DNA of 64,000 bases from Leptolyngbya ohadii IS1 (GTDB lineage: Bacteria; Cyanobacteriota; Cyanobacteriia; Elainellales; Elainellaceae). Below are positions 9,035 to 18,360 of the stretch, in pieces. The notes under the pieces are model-generated. The model was not told the origin of the DNA and did no database searches. It saw only the letters and a list, made by a program, of their open reading frames with translations. The DNA is taken from positions 942,530 to 1,006,529 of the forward strand of contig NZ_NKFP01000006.1 of assembly GCF_002215035.1 (NCBI RefSeq), written 5' to 3'. How positions within the stretch are numbered: position 1 is the stretch's first letter; every line of letters begins with the position of its first letter. The translations under genes were made by a program, and so were the position numbers.

Positions 9035-9817
9035 CTAGAGAATCTGCGACAGGAATTTTTTTGTCCGCTCCTCCTGCGGATTGTTGAAGAACTCGTCGGG
9101 AGTGGCTTCTTCTATGAGCAGTCCATCTGCCATCAGCACGACTCGATCGGCAACTTCACGCGCAAACCCGACTTCGTGGGTGACACAAACCATTGTCATA
9201 CCGCTGTTTGCCAGGGTTCGCATCACGTCCAGCACTTCCCGCACCATTTCCGGGTCGAGGGCGGAGGTCGGTTCGTCGAACAGCATGATTTTTGGCTGCA
9301 TTGCCAGGGCACGGGCGATCGCGACTCGCTGCTGCTGACCGCCAGAGAGCTGACCGGGAAACTTCTTTGCCTGCTCCAGAATGCCGACCCGCTCTAGAAG
9401 CTGCATGGCGATCGCCTCGGCTTCGGCTTTGGGCTTGCGGCGCACCCAGATGGGAGCCAGGGACACATTTTGCAGAACGCTCAGGTGGGGAAACAGGTTG
9501 AACTGCTGGAATACCATCCCCACTTCCCGCCGGATGGCATCAATGTTCTTCACGTCGTGGGACAGATGAATCCCATCAATGATAATTCTGCCCTTCTGGT
9601 ATGCCTCCAGCGCGTTAAAGGTACGGATGAAGGTCGATTTACCCGATCCTGATGGTCCCATGACCACCACCACTTCCCCCTTTTTGACCGTCAGGCTGAC
9701 CCCGCGCAGAACGTGGAAATTGTTGTCGTACCACTTCTCGACATTCTCAGCAATAATCATCAGTTCGTTAGCATCGGTACGATCGGTGGTTGCCCCATTG
9801 ATCTGGCTTTGCGTCAT
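9035..9817 (-). CDS. Amino-acid ABC transporter ATPase
   Basis: A 260-residue polar amino-acid type ABC ATPase (GlnQ/AapP/BgtA group). Walker [10 protein letters not shown] lies near residue 55, the Q-loop [16 protein letters not shown] near 103-118, the signature LSGGQQQR near 157 and Walker [14 protein letters not shown] near 178. It powers import through the two permeases encoded just upstream and shares their strand. The gap to natH is 191 bp, larger than others in the operon, so an internal promoter is possible. In Nostoc the N-II permease uses the shared ATPase BgtA; here the ATPase is encoded with its own system, as in aapJQMP operons. The first 18 residues are a variable extension. 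Confidence 0.95.
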   Translation of the reverse strand: MTQSQINGATTDRTDANELMIIAENVEKWYDNNFHVLRGVSLTVKKGEVVVVMGPSGSGKSTFIRTFNALEAYQKGRIIIDGIHLSHDVKNIDAIRREVGMVFQQFNLFPHLSVLQNVSLAPIWVRRKPKAEAEAIAMQLLERVGILEQAKKFPGQLSGGQQQRVAIARALAMQPKIMLFDEPTSALDPEMVREVLDVMRTLANSGMTMVCVTHEVGFAREVADRVVLMADGLLIEEATPDEFFNNPQEERTKKFLSQIL

Positions 9818-10008
9818 GGTTGTCCTCTTTGGCTGTGGTCAATTTAGCGTGGTTTAGTGAGCTGTGGTTTGCAGGTGACTTGTTGAAAATCAGGAGATAA
9901 AAATTAGGGAATGACTGAATCTAAAAATAAATCAATGGATGAATTCTAGCGAATTGATTTCGGCGAATGAAGTGCGGTGGAGACTAGGCGAATGATTGGC
10001 GATAAATC

Positions 10009-11223
10009 CTAGCGGCTGGTATTCATCTGCTGTTCAAGCCGACGGCTCCCCACGGACATGGCATAGCAGCACACCCAGTAAATGATGCCAATAAACAGAT
10101 AAACCTCGCCCCGCCTGCCCAGGAACTCTGGGTTCGCCAGTACCGCGTTTGCCATACCCAGCAACTCCTGCACATCCACAATGTAGAGCAGCGTTGTGTC
10201 CTGGAACAGGCTGATAAATTGACCGACGATCGCCGGAATCGAAATCTTTAACGCCTGGGGCAGAATGATCAGGATCGTGGTGAGGAGCGGATTCAGTCCC
10301 AACGCCTGTGCTGCCTCGGTTTGTCCTCGCGGGATCGATTGCAGTCCGCCCCGGATGTTTTCCGCCAGGTAAGCTGCACTGAACATCGCCAGTACGACGA
10401 TCGCTCTCAGCAGATTATTGGGTGTGGGAGAGCCGATCGGCAGAAAATCCGGGAAGATAAATTTGCCGATAAACAGCCAGGCAATCAGCGGTACACCCCG
10501 CACCAGTTCAATAAAGGCGGTACAGATGCCGCGAATCATAGGCAGATCGCTGCGTCGCCCCAGTGCCAGCAGGACACCCGCCGGGAAACAGAGAACGATA
10601 CTGGAAACCGCCATAAACAGCGTCAGTGCCAGTCCGCCCCAATCGTTCGTGGAAACCGGGCGCAGTCCAAATCCGCCGGCTAGCAGCCACAGGGTTAAAA
10701 CGTAGGTAATCCCCCAGATCAGGGGAAGCCAATTGACCAGATTGGGAATCTTATAGCCGACGCGATGCCCTATCCAGGCGGTTGCCAGCAGCAACGCTTC
10801 CAGTGCCAGCAGAATAATGTGGGTTTGGGTCGGAACAGGGAGCAGAATAGTGATCGCGGCAGCCACCCCTACCCAGGTCAGAACGTTTCGCGTCAGGAGT
10901 TTGGGCGTGTTGCGAACCAAGGTTCCCCAAGTTAACCCTGCTACAGCTAGCACGATCGCAAACAAGATCCAGATGCGCCAGCGTTGTGCCGCTGGATAGC
11001 GCCCCGCAAAGAAAAGCGCCATGTTTTTGGGAATTACGTCCCATCTTGCCTGAGTAAATGCCCAGTTTAGAAATCCGCTTGCCCACCAGAGTAATCCTGC
11101 CAGAATTAGCAGGGTGAGCAGGGTATTAAACCAGTTGCTAAAGAAGTTTTTGCGAATCCAGGTGGCTGGACTGGAACGGGCAGAGGGTGGGGGAGCAATA
11201 GAGCTGCTGGGAACGGTAGTCAT
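10009..11223 (-). CDS. natH: Amino-acid ABC permease, second subunit (NatH/AapM-like)
   Basis: A 404-residue integral membrane protein. An N-terminal block with several spans (about residues 30-180) is followed by a typical His/Glu/Gln permease domain with the EAA loop RGQTEAAQALGL near 305-316 and conserved AYLAENIRGGLQ. The long N-terminal extension distinguishes AapM/NatH from short GlnP-like permeases. It pairs with NatG to form the channel of a general or neutral/acidic amino-acid importer. Position second among permeases in an SBP-permease-permease-ATPase operon matches aapJQMP and Nostoc natFGH. Gap to natG is 82 bp. The symbol is assigned by family and gene order, not by experiment. 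Confidence 0.9.
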   Translation of the reverse strand: MTTVPSSSIAPPPSARSSPATWIRKNFFSNWFNTLLTLLILAGLLWWASGFLNWAFTQARWDVIPKNMALFFAGRYPAAQRWRIWILFAIVLAVAGLTWGTLVRNTPKLLTRNVLTWVGVAAAITILLPVPTQTHIILLALEALLLATAWIGHRVGYKIPNLVNWLPLIWGITYVLTLWLLAGGFGLRPVSTNDWGGLALTLFMAVSSIVLCFPAGVLLALGRRSDLPMIRGICTAFIELVRGVPLIAWLFIGKFIFPDFLPIGSPTPNNLLRAIVVLAMFSAAYLAENIRGGLQSIPRGQTEAAQALGLNPLLTTILIILPQALKISIPAIVGQFISLFQDTTLLYIVDVQELLGMANAVLANPEFLGRRGEVYLFIGIIYWVCCYAMSVGSRRLEQQMNTSR

Positions 11224-11305
11224 GGGTGCGTCGGGAAAGGACTCGAAGGGCGGAGGAAAGTCGCGGAATCTGAGATTTATATCGATTAGATTTGATGAGA
11301 TTCAG

Positions 11306-12481
11306 TTAGCGTTCTTTAAGCTGAACGGCACGGTTCAACTGGTTCATCACAACCGAAATAATCAGGTTTAGCAGCAGGTAGGTCGCAGCGATGATCAAGA
11401 TAAGTTCCACCGATCGCCCCGTCTGGTTCAGCGAGGTTGCCGCCACGGAGAACACATCGGGAAAACCCACTGCCAGCGCAAGACTGGAGTTCTTCGCCAG
11501 GTTCATGTACTGGCTGTTGAGCGAGGGAATAATGACCCGCAACGCCTGTGGAAAAACCACGAGACGCATTACTAATCCCGAATGCAGTCCCAGCGATCGT
11601 GCCGCTTCCCATTGCCCTCTAGAGACAGACTGAATCCCGCCCCGCACAATCTCCGCGATGAAGGCTCCGGTATAGAAGGTTAAACCGAACAGCAGTCCGC
11701 AGAACTCTGAGGAAAGCCGCAACCCACCCTGAACCTGCCCCGAACTTGGCGACTGGGGAATTTGCCAGCCCAGACCAAAGATCAGCAGCAGGAGAGAAAT
11801 AACGGCGATCGCCCCAATGCCGATTAGCTGCGGCTGTCCAGACTCGCCCCGCTCCACAATCAGACGGGTTCGCCAGGTCCAGAGCATAAACGCGACGATC
11901 GTACCTGCAATCAGCACCAAAACGCTCAGCCAAGTCAGCAGACTGCCAGAGGGCCAGGGAATGTGGATTCCTGTATTGCTCAGATAGAAGGAATTAAAAA
12001 GAATGATTTGATTGTCCGGTCTGGGCAGACGCAGAAAGACCGTGAAATACCAAACGATCAGTTGCAGCAGCAGCGGTGTATTGCGGACGATCTCCACATA
12101 GACCCGACTGATCTGGCGCACCAGCCAGTTCTCCGAAAAGCTGGCAATTCCGGCGACCGTACCTACGATCGTCGTAAATATAAAGCCCAGCAGAATCACC
12201 CGCAGCGAATTCAGCAAGCCGACCAGAAAAGCTCTGGCGTAGTTGTCGTTGGGCGTATAAGAAATCAGGGTTTCGCCGATATTAAAACTGGCGGCGTTGG
12301 TCAGAAAGCTGTAGGTGAAGCGGGTGCCGCGCCTTGTCCAGTTGCCCGTCAGATTACGAAACAGTACGGACAGCAAAATGATAACCAGCACAACCGCAGC
12401 CACCTGGAGCGCAACTCGCCAAAATCGCTGATCGCGCCAAAAGGGAATCTTCTCTTCACCGTTATTTGTGGTGGAGGTCAT
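11306..12481 (-). CDS. natG: Amino-acid ABC permease, first subunit (NatG/AapQ-like)
   Basis: A 391-residue inner-membrane protein. It has one span near the N terminus (about 26-44), a segment with the family mark VGLLNSLRV (88-96), a large insertion between spans, and the C-terminal permease domain with the EAA loop RGQWEAARSLGLHSG near 290. This is the AapQ/NatG type, which forms a heteromeric channel with the AapM/NatH subunit. The gap between the binding-protein gene and this gene (139 bp) contains a strong palindrome at 12522-12546 that may reduce permease expression relative to the binding protein, a common arrangement in ABC import operons. ATG at 12481 has no strong ribosome site. Confidence 0.9.
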   Translation of the reverse strand: MTSTTNNGEEKIPFWRDQRFWRVALQVAAVVLVIILLSVLFRNLTGNWTRRGTRFTYSFLTNAASFNIGETLISYTPNDNYARAFLVGLLNSLRVILLGFIFTTIVGTVAGIASFSENWLVRQISRVYVEIVRNTPLLLQLIVWYFTVFLRLPRPDNQIILFNSFYLSNTGIHIPWPSGSLLTWLSVLVLIAGTIVAFMLWTWRTRLIVERGESGQPQLIGIGAIAVISLLLLIFGLGWQIPQSPSSGQVQGGLRLSSEFCGLLFGLTFYTGAFIAEIVRGGIQSVSRGQWEAARSLGLHSGLVMRLVVFPQALRVIIPSLNSQYMNLAKNSSLALAVGFPDVFSVAATSLNQTGRSVELILIIAATYLLLNLIISVVMNQLNRAVQLKER

Positions 12482-12521
12482 AGGGTTGCAAGGGGGGGAT
12501 GCAAGCGAAAAAAGCTAGAAC

Positions 12522-12546
12522 TGGGCGGGCAAAATGCCCACCCCCA
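12522..12546. repeat. Dispersed palindrome in the nat operon
   Basis: The sequence gggcgggca-aaa-tgcccaccc forms a hairpin of about eight pairs between natF and natG. Near-identical palindromes occur at 27238-27258 and 58511-58527, so this is a repeat family rather than an operon-specific site. Confidence 0.75.
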
Positions 12547-12620
12547 GAATCAATTCAATCCAGACTCATTCAATCTAGATTGACAGGAACCTACTCCCCA
12601 GAGGGACGATCGCAGATTCC

Positions 12621-13727
12621 TTAGCGGAACGGCGGCGAGTAGATGAGTCCACCCTCTGTCCAGAGTTTGTTCTGACCGCGATCTAGCTTCAGTTCCGAGC
12701 CTGTTCCCACGTTGCGCTCGTAGATTTCGCCGTAGTTACCCACGGTCTTAATCACCTTCACCATGAAGTCGTTGGCAACGCCGAGCTGCTTACCCAGATC
12801 ACCCTCTGCTCCCAGGAAACGCTTCACAGACGGATCTTGAGTGGAACTGAGAATTTGATCCACATTAGACTGATTAATACCGAATTCCTCTGCCTGGAAC
12901 AGTCCGTAAGTGACCCAATCCATGATGGTTGAGAAGGCAGCGTCGTTATTGATTGTCACTGGACCCAGCGGCTCCTTCGACATCACGACTTCCATCAACT
13001 CATAGTCTGCCGGAGTGGGTAACTTGGTACGACGAGCAGCCAACTGCGATCGATCAGAGGTTGCCGCGTCACAGCGCCCTTCTGCCAGAGCGGAATAGAC
13101 ACCGTCGGAATCTTGGAACTTAACCTCGTTGTACTGTACGCCCGCTTTCCGCATCTGGTCTGCCAGGTTCAGCTCGGTGGTGGTTCCGGTTTCCACACAG
13201 ATCGACTTTCCTGCCAGATCCTCAAGGCTGTCGGCGTTCAGGCTGGTTCTCACCAGCATTCCCTGACCGTCGTAAAAGGTGGTAGGACCAAAGGAGAAGT
13301 TATTGCCGCCGATCGCACTGCGGCTAACCGTCCAGGTGGTGTTCCGTGAGAGCATATCCACTTCACCACTGGCGAGAGCCGGGAAACGAGCGGTAGAGTC
13401 AAGGTTGCGGTACTCGATCTTGTCGTCAATGTTTTCCGAAGTATCGAAAATAGCTGCGGCAACGGCACGGCAGACATCCACATCCAATCCGGAGTATTGA
13501 CCGTCGGAACCCACGAAACTGAAGCCGGGGATGGTGCCTTCAACGCCGCAGAGCAACTTACCCCGCTGCCGAATGGTATCGATACGGCTGGTTCCTGTTG
13601 TCGCTGCTGGAGAAGCCGTTCCGCCTCCACTGGTCGATGTCGTAGCTGTATTGGTTGTGCCCGCGCAGGCACTCAGCGTTGCTACTGTCAGGGTTGCAGC
13701 CAGGAAAAGAGAACCCCACTTCCGCAT
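12621..13727 (-). CDS. natF: Amino-acid ABC substrate-binding lipoprotein (NatF/AapJ-like)
   Basis: A 368-residue periplasmic binding protein counted from ATG 13727; a GTG at 13742 would add five residues, but the ATG gives a clean signal peptide and has ggtga eight bases ahead. The lipobox LSAC lies near residue 20, followed by a Thr/Ala/Ser-rich tether. The mature domain begins RIDTIRQRGKLLCGVEG and carries GLDVDVCRAVAAAIF, the hallmark of the AapJ/GltI-like general amino-acid binding proteins. It captures amino acids outside the plasma membrane for NatG/NatH. First gene of the operon. An NtcA-like palindrome lies about 255 bp upstream. In Nostoc the N-II system takes up acidic and neutral polar amino acids; substrate range here is inferred from that. 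Confidence 0.93.
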   Translation of the reverse strand: MRKWGSLFLAATLTVATLSACAGTTNTATTSTSGGGTASPAATTGTSRIDTIRQRGKLLCGVEGTIPGFSFVGSDGQYSGLDVDVCRAVAAAIFDTSENIDDKIEYRNLDSTARFPALASGEVDMLSRNTTWTVSRSAIGGNNFSFGPTTFYDGQGMLVRTSLNADSLEDLAGKSICVETGTTTELNLADQMRKAGVQYNEVKFQDSDGVYSALAEGRCDAATSDRSQLAARRTKLPTPADYELMEVVMSKEPLGPVTINNDAAFSTIMDWVTYGLFQAEEFGINQSNVDQILSSTQDPSVKRFLGAEGDLGKQLGVANDFMVKVIKTVGNYGEIYERNVGTGSELKLDRGQNKLWTEGGLIYSPPFR

Positions 13728-13982
13728 ATATGTTTCACCCACTTTCTTGTATTAGAGAATCGAAAACGAGAATCGCTTTGTCTACTCCTCTGACCTTCAC
13801 CAGCAGTGGTGCCCAATAAAAACAGCACCAACCAGGAAGAGTTAGCACTGTCTGACCTACCTAAACAGGGTCAGAGAAGCGAGAAGTTACTTAACCAGGG
13901 TTTCAGATCCAAAGTGAAATGGGATCAATTTTGCCCGATTCTTCTCACTTGTTTACATTCCCCTGGTTTGCGCTTCAGTTTT

Positions 13983-13996
13983 GTATCTTAGTGTAC
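13983..13996. promoter_or_regulatory. NtcA-type palindrome upstream of natFGH
   Basis: The sequence gtatcttagtgtac fits the NtcA consensus GTA-N8-TAC exactly. It is in the 338-bp leader (13728-14065) of the amino-acid importer operon, about 255 bp before natF. I do not see a clear TAN3T box about 22 bp downstream on the minus strand, and GTA-N8-TAC is expected about once in 4 kb by chance, so the support is mostly position. The rest of the leader holds no gene. Confidence 0.35.
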
Positions 13997-14065
13997 AAGT
14001 TCTTTATCGTGGGTCAGATTCTCTAATGTTTTCGGGTGGTTCTCGGAAATGATTGGGGTGGCTAA

Positions 14066-14293
14066 TTAAGCGTGATAGGCGAACTGGGACTCCTGCGCCA
14101 TGTCTCGAATCATGGCAAGCCGCTGACAAATGTAATCACCCAAAATATCCTGTTGATGGCGATCGAGCGATTGTTCCGAGCGTACCTGCCGCAGAAGCCA
14201 CTGCACCAGACTCCGATCGTCCAGGGCTAGCGGAATAGTCGATCGGGTCGCATCGATAAAAGCCCAAAATTGACGCATCATCGTTGGACTCAT
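14066..14293 (-). CDS. Small conserved-looking protein, unknown function
   Basis: A 75-residue cytosolic protein with no membrane span or signal peptide. It is rich in Gln, Arg and Asp and predicted mostly helical (RQFWAFIDATRSTI, SLVQWLLRQV, DRHQQDILGDYICQRLAMIRDM). The ATG at 14293 is preceded by ttaagagg seven bases ahead, a good ribosome site, which favours it being real. I do not recognise a family with a function. It lies alone between the nat operon leader and the FtsH gene, transcribed in the same direction as both. Confidence 0.65.
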   Translation of the reverse strand: MSPTMMRQFWAFIDATRSTIPLALDDRSLVQWLLRQVRSEQSLDRHQQDILGDYICQRLAMIRDMAQESQFAYHA

Positions 14294-14538
14294 GGCAACC
14301 TCTTAAGGTTTTTTTTAGATTTCACTAAGTTACTCTGATTTTGCCCAGTTGTACCAGCGGCAGACACAACACGCATATAAGAGTTACAAAGCTTTAGGGA
14401 GCGATGGATAAATTGACTCGTACCTCGGTTTTTACGGAGTTGGGGTCTAACAAAAGAGGGATGACACAAGCCCATCGATCTAGGTCGTCCCATCCCTGAT
14501 AACTATTGATTTGTTGCCCTCGTGATTGCCTCGTTTGT

Positions 14539-14588
14539 CCTCGTTCCAATGCTCTGTGTTGGAATACCGTCTGAGAGGCTTTGCCTCC
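14539..14588 (-). repeat. Dispersed ~50-bp repeat, copy A
   Basis: Read on the minus strand this begins ggaggcaaagcctct and ends in the block caacacagagcattggaac. A second copy, in plus orientation, is at 33350-33398. It lies in the 396-bp gap 14294-14689, which otherwise holds no gene I can support, about 100 bp downstream of the stop codon of the FtsH gene and in the same direction as that gene. Confidence 0.75.
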
Positions 14589-14689
14589 AACCTTCCCAGT
14601 TAGCATCAATTCGCGGCAGAGTCGCATCCGGAGCATTCAGGCTGAGCCTGGACACCAGATTTATCCTGTAGGAACAAGCTCAACTGACG

Positions 14690-16624
14690 TTAGGCAGAGG
14701 TAGCCGTAGTTAGCTGCTTTTCGGGAAGTTCCACGTATTCCGACACGAGTTTGCGGAACTGCTCCCCGTCGATCGTTTCCTGCTCCAGGAGCATATCTAC
14801 AATCCGATCGAGCAATTCCCGGTGGTCGCGCAGAATCCGACAGGCTTCGGAATAGCAGCGCATCGCGATCTCCCGCACCTGATGATCGACACGGGTTGCC
14901 ACTTCGTCTGAATATTCCGATCGCGACATCAGATCCCGTCCCAGGAAGACCTCCTGACTATGGCTTTCCAGCGCAAAGGGTCCGAGGTCAGACATGCCGT
15001 AGCGTGTCACCATTTCCCGTGCCAGGTTTGCCACGACCTGAATATCGTTGCTGGCTCCAACTGTAATTTCCGCGTCGCCAAACACTTCCTGCTCAGCTGC
15101 CCGTCCCCCCAGCGCGATCGTAATTCGGTCAAGCAACCAGGAGCGGGTGTATAAGCCGCTGTCGATCATTTCCTCGTTAAAGGTCTGCTGGGCAAAACCG
15201 CCAATGCCACCCGAGCGGGGAATAATCGTCACCTTGTTGAGCGGATCGGAGTTCTTTAGCAGCGTCATGAGCAGGGCGTGTCCCGCTTCATGGTAGGCAA
15301 TCAGCCGCTTTTTCTTGCTGTCTAGCAAAGGAGCTAGCGTCATTCCCGTCGTTACCCGATCGATCGCGTCGTCGATTTCCAGCAGCGTGATTGCATCCTT
15401 GCGCCGTCTTGCCGTCAAGATTGCGGCTTCGTTCAGCATATTTGCCAGTTCTGCGCCAGAAAAACCGGGCGTCCGGCGGGCGATCGCTTCCAGGGAAACA
15501 TCCGAGTCAAGCTTTTTGTTGCGGGCGTGGACTTCCAGGATGCCAAGGCGACCTTTGTAGCTGGGCAGATCGACGCTTACCTGGCGATCGAAGCGACCGG
15601 GACGCAGCAGCGCGGAGTCCAGCACATCCGGTCTGTTCGTTGCCGCGATGATGATGATGCCTGTATTGCCCTCGAAGCCGTCCATCTCGGTGAGCAACTG
15701 GTTCAGGGTTTGTTCCCGTTCGTCGTTGCCACCGCCAATGCCTGCTCCCCGCTGACGACCCACGGCATCAATTTCATCGATAAAGATGATACAGGGCGCG
15801 TTTTCCTTTGCCTTCTTGAACAGGTCGCGCACCCGCGACGCACCCACACCCACGAACATCTCCACGAATTCAGAGCCGGAGATGCTGAAGAAGGGTACGC
15901 CTGCCTCACCGGCGATCGCCTTTGCCAGCAGGGTTTTACCCGTTCCGGGAGGACCCACCAGCAGCACGCCTTTGGGAATTTTTGCGCCAACTGCGGTAAA
16001 GCGCTCGGGTTTCTTGAGGAAGGTGACGACTTCCTGAAGTTCTTCTTTTGCTTCTTCAATGCCTGCCACATCGTCAAACATGACGCCCGTTTTGGCTTCC
16101 ATCTGGAATCGTGCTCTGGACTTGCCAAAGTTCATTGCCTGACCGGAGGCATTGCTGGTTCGGCGCAGGAACATTAGCAGGGCAGCAATGAGTACAAACG
16201 CCAGCAGACCATGGGTTACGAGCCAGGCGATCGTCCGACTATCGGCAGAAGGCTGGACATCTAGCTCCACATTATTGCTGCGGGCGGCTTCCACCAGTTC
16301 AGGATTATCGCCTGTGAACAGGGTGACTTCCTGACTTGTACTGCCCTGATAGGGCTGCTTGAGCTGAACCTCCGCCACATTACGAGCCGGGTCAATTTCA
16401 ATTTTGCTGACTTCGCCTGCTTCCACCTTGCGAACCAAATCGCTATAGCTCAGGGCATCCCTGGAGGGAGTGGAGGACTGTGCTAAAGCGGGTACGCCGC
16501 CAATCGTCGTTTGTAGCATCAGCCAGACTGCGGTTGCTGCCCCGGTCATCCAGGAGCCCTGCCGCAGTTTCTTGCCGTGCTTAGAAGATGGAACAATATT
16601 TGCCTGTTGCCCAGCCTTTCTCAT
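14690..16624 (-). CDS. ftsH: FtsH protease, divergent FtsH1/2-type paralogue
   Basis: A 644-residue ATP-dependent membrane zinc protease. Membrane spans lie near 27-48 and 133-153 with an FtsH extracellular domain between. AAA domain: Walker A GPPGTGKT (224-231), Walker B IIFIDEID (279-286), SRH around 327-345. The zinc site HEAGH is at 445-449. The segment [32 protein letters not shown] places it with the FtsH1/FtsH2 thylakoid group. It differs from that group after the zinc site: the usual RGxAxGLTWF stretch is replaced by [13 protein letters not shown], and the N terminus is extended. All catalytic residues are present, so it is probably active. The likely role is membrane-protein quality control, possibly as an accessory copy. 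A second FtsH (FtsH4 type) is at 31.2-33.1 kb. Confidence 0.93.
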   Translation of the reverse strand: MRKAGQQANIVPSSKHGKKLRQGSWMTGAATAVWLMLQTTIGGVPALAQSSTPSRDALSYSDLVRKVEAGEVSKIEIDPARNVAEVQLKQPYQGSTSQEVTLFTGDNPELVEAARSNNVELDVQPSADSRTIAWLVTHGLLAFVLIAALLMFLRRTSNASGQAMNFGKSRARFQMEAKTGVMFDDVAGIEEAKEELQEVVTFLKKPERFTAVGAKIPKGVLLVGPPGTGKTLLAKAIAGEAGVPFFSISGSEFVEMFVGVGASRVRDLFKKAKENAPCIIFIDEIDAVGRQRGAGIGGGNDEREQTLNQLLTEMDGFEGNTGIIIIAATNRPDVLDSALLRPGRFDRQVSVDLPSYKGRLGILEVHARNKKLDSDVSLEAIARRTPGFSGAELANMLNEAAILTARRRKDAITLLEIDDAIDRVTTGMTLAPLLDSKKKRLIAYHEAGHALLMTLLKNSDPLNKVTIIPRSGGIGGFAQQTFNEEMIDSGLYTRSWLLDRITIALGGRAAEQEVFGDAEITVGASNDIQVVANLAREMVTRYGMSDLGPFALESHSQEVFLGRDLMSRSEYSDEVATRVDHQVREIAMRCYSEACRILRDHRELLDRIVDMLLEQETIDGEQFRKLVSEYVELPEKQLTTATSA

Positions 16625-16757
16625 AGCCTGTTGCCCTTTGCTGTCTTGTATCGCACTTATATCGCACTGTCTTATTGCAGACTGATCGCAGAATGTACTG
16701 CCCTAGCTTTTTTCGCCTGGTACTAGTTTAGCTTGCCCTATCGTAGCCTTTGTTGCC

Positions 16758-17816
16758 CTAACGCTGCACCTTCGCCAGCGCCGCGATCGCCTGCAAACGC
16801 ACATCCGGGTCTTCGTCCTGGGTTAACTGTTGTAGCTGTTGGATAATTTGTTCCGAGTTGCTGCTGCCCTGGGCGGCAATTTCTCCAAGTTCGTAAACGG
16901 CTGCCACGCGAACGGTGCCATCTCCGGTGAGAAGAGCGTGCATAAATCGACGGGTACGATCGTCGGAAGACTCACTGCTCGCTGTGTCTGCCATCGGTCG
17001 GAGCTGGGCGATTTCTTCCAGAACGGAGGGGTGATGCGTTCGATTCTGCTCTGAGTTCGCGTTGAGGACTTCGCTAATGGCAGGATCGGTGGGAATCAGA
17101 TCGGGAATTTCGACGGATGCAGACGATTCCGGATTGACAAGATCGGTAACGGACACGGAGGCAGCCAGGATCAGATCCGCATCGGGATTGATCATCATGG
17201 GGGAGCCGATCGGCATTGGGGTCGATGGGGTAGCTTCAGACGACTCTTCGGACATCGAAGCGGCTGACTCAGGAATTGCGGGGGCAGTCAGGTCAGGGTT
17301 TGCAATTGCCGCAGGGGGTTCGGGACTGGCTTCCTGGGCGATTGGCGCAGAGATTTCCTGAACGGGGGCGGATTCTGGTTCTGGTAGGGCGATGTCCTGC
17401 TCAGCAAATTCGGAGATTTCCGCTTCCGCGATCGAATCAACGCCAGAGGCTTCTGGAGCAGGGGCGGACTCGGCAATGAGAGTGGAAGCTGCCCTCTCTA
17501 GCGCCTCAGCCTGCGGATCGGCAGACTCCGAGGAACGGTCTTTGCGGATTGTTTCATTGGGGGAAGAAGCGCTCAGGGAAGAATCGATCGCCTGCCTGGA
17601 GGACTCATTTTCCTCAGCTGAATTTTCTCTAGTCGAAACCGCTTGAGGTGTCACCGCAGAGGGTTCCGGCATGGAGGTAGGACTGGTTCGGGCAGAATTC
17701 TGGGTCGAGCCTGGCGCGGAATACTTTTGCATTCGCCGTTTGCGAACTACGCGCTGAGCTGCAAAATATGCTGTTACTAAAAGATAAAATACTAAGCCAA
17801 TCAAAATAAATCGCAT
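16758..17816 (-). CDS. HEAT-repeat protein with N-terminal membrane anchor
   Basis: A 352-residue protein starting at ATG 17816; upstream in-frame codons exist, but this start has aagagg at a workable distance and begins with the membrane anchor MRFILIGLVFYLLVTAYFAA. After a basic stretch (RKRRMQK) there is a long low-complexity Ser/Glu/Ala/Pro-rich acidic region (about 50-270), then a C-terminal domain of roughly 65 residues with two HEAT-like helical repeats (VRVAAVYELGEIA, DVRLQAIAALAKV). Such repeats are protein-binding surfaces. Architecture suggests a membrane-tethered scaffold with a flexible arm; no specific role known. It lies 133 bp upstream of the FtsH gene on the same strand, so a shared transcript is possible. 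Confidence 0.8.
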   Translation of the reverse strand: MRFILIGLVFYLLVTAYFAAQRVVRKRRMQKYSAPGSTQNSARTSPTSMPEPSAVTPQAVSTRENSAEENESSRQAIDSSLSASSPNETIRKDRSSESADPQAEALERAASTLIAESAPAPEASGVDSIAEAEISEFAEQDIALPEPESAPVQEISAPIAQEASPEPPAAIANPDLTAPAIPESAASMSEESSEATPSTPMPIGSPMMINPDADLILAASVSVTDLVNPESSASVEIPDLIPTDPAISEVLNANSEQNRTHHPSVLEEIAQLRPMADTASSESSDDRTRRFMHALLTGDGTVRVAAVYELGEIAAQGSSNSEQIIQQLQQLTQDEDPDVRLQAIAALAKVQR

Positions 17817-18028
17817 GATTTGATGACCTCTTACTGTGCTTTTACTGCGCTTTAAAGGTATTGCAGCAAACAAAGTGGGGGTATGACATCTCACTTACTG
17901 AAGAATTTCTGCATTGCTGTAAAAGAATCGCTATCCTGCAAGCGATCGAAGCTACATTGAAAGCCAGAAGATCATCCCAGGTACAACGGTGAGTACGGGG
18001 GCACAATAAATGACAAGGCGTGGTGGTC

Positions 18029-18346
18029 ATGGCACTGCTGGAACTGACGCTCCACCGGGCACCCGATGAACCGACTCACCCCCGTCTGAGTCCTGGCTTA
18101 AAGCTGGCTTCTGGAGCGCTCGCCCTCCTGTTGGGCTGGTTGAGCGCAGGGTTATGGGTGATTACCTTGCAGCTAGGATTGGTGCTGGTGCTGGGCATTT
18201 CGATGATGTATGGCTTATATGTCTGGTTCACTCAGGACTTGCCGTTGCCTCAGTTATCGACTGAACCATTCACCGAGCCATCCATCCTGGATTCTGTTGA
18301 CATTAGCAGCAGTGTGGACATTAGCAGTGTGGATGACGATCGCTAA
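18029..18346 (+). CDS. Small two-span membrane protein, unknown function
   Basis: A 105-residue protein from ATG 18029; an in-frame GTG at 18020 would add three residues. Two membrane spans lie at about 30-48 and 52-72, followed by an acidic, Ser-rich tail with SSVDIS repeats. I do not recognise the family. It starts about 210 bp from the divergent HEAT-repeat gene and converges with gpmA, 14 bp between the stops. Confidence 0.65.
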   Translation: MALLELTLHRAPDEPTHPRLSPGLKLASGALALLLGWLSAGLWVITLQLGLVLVLGISMMYGLYVWFTQDLPLPQLSTEPFTEPSILDSVDISSSVDISSVDDDR

Positions 18347-18360
18347 TGCTGCTTAGCTCG

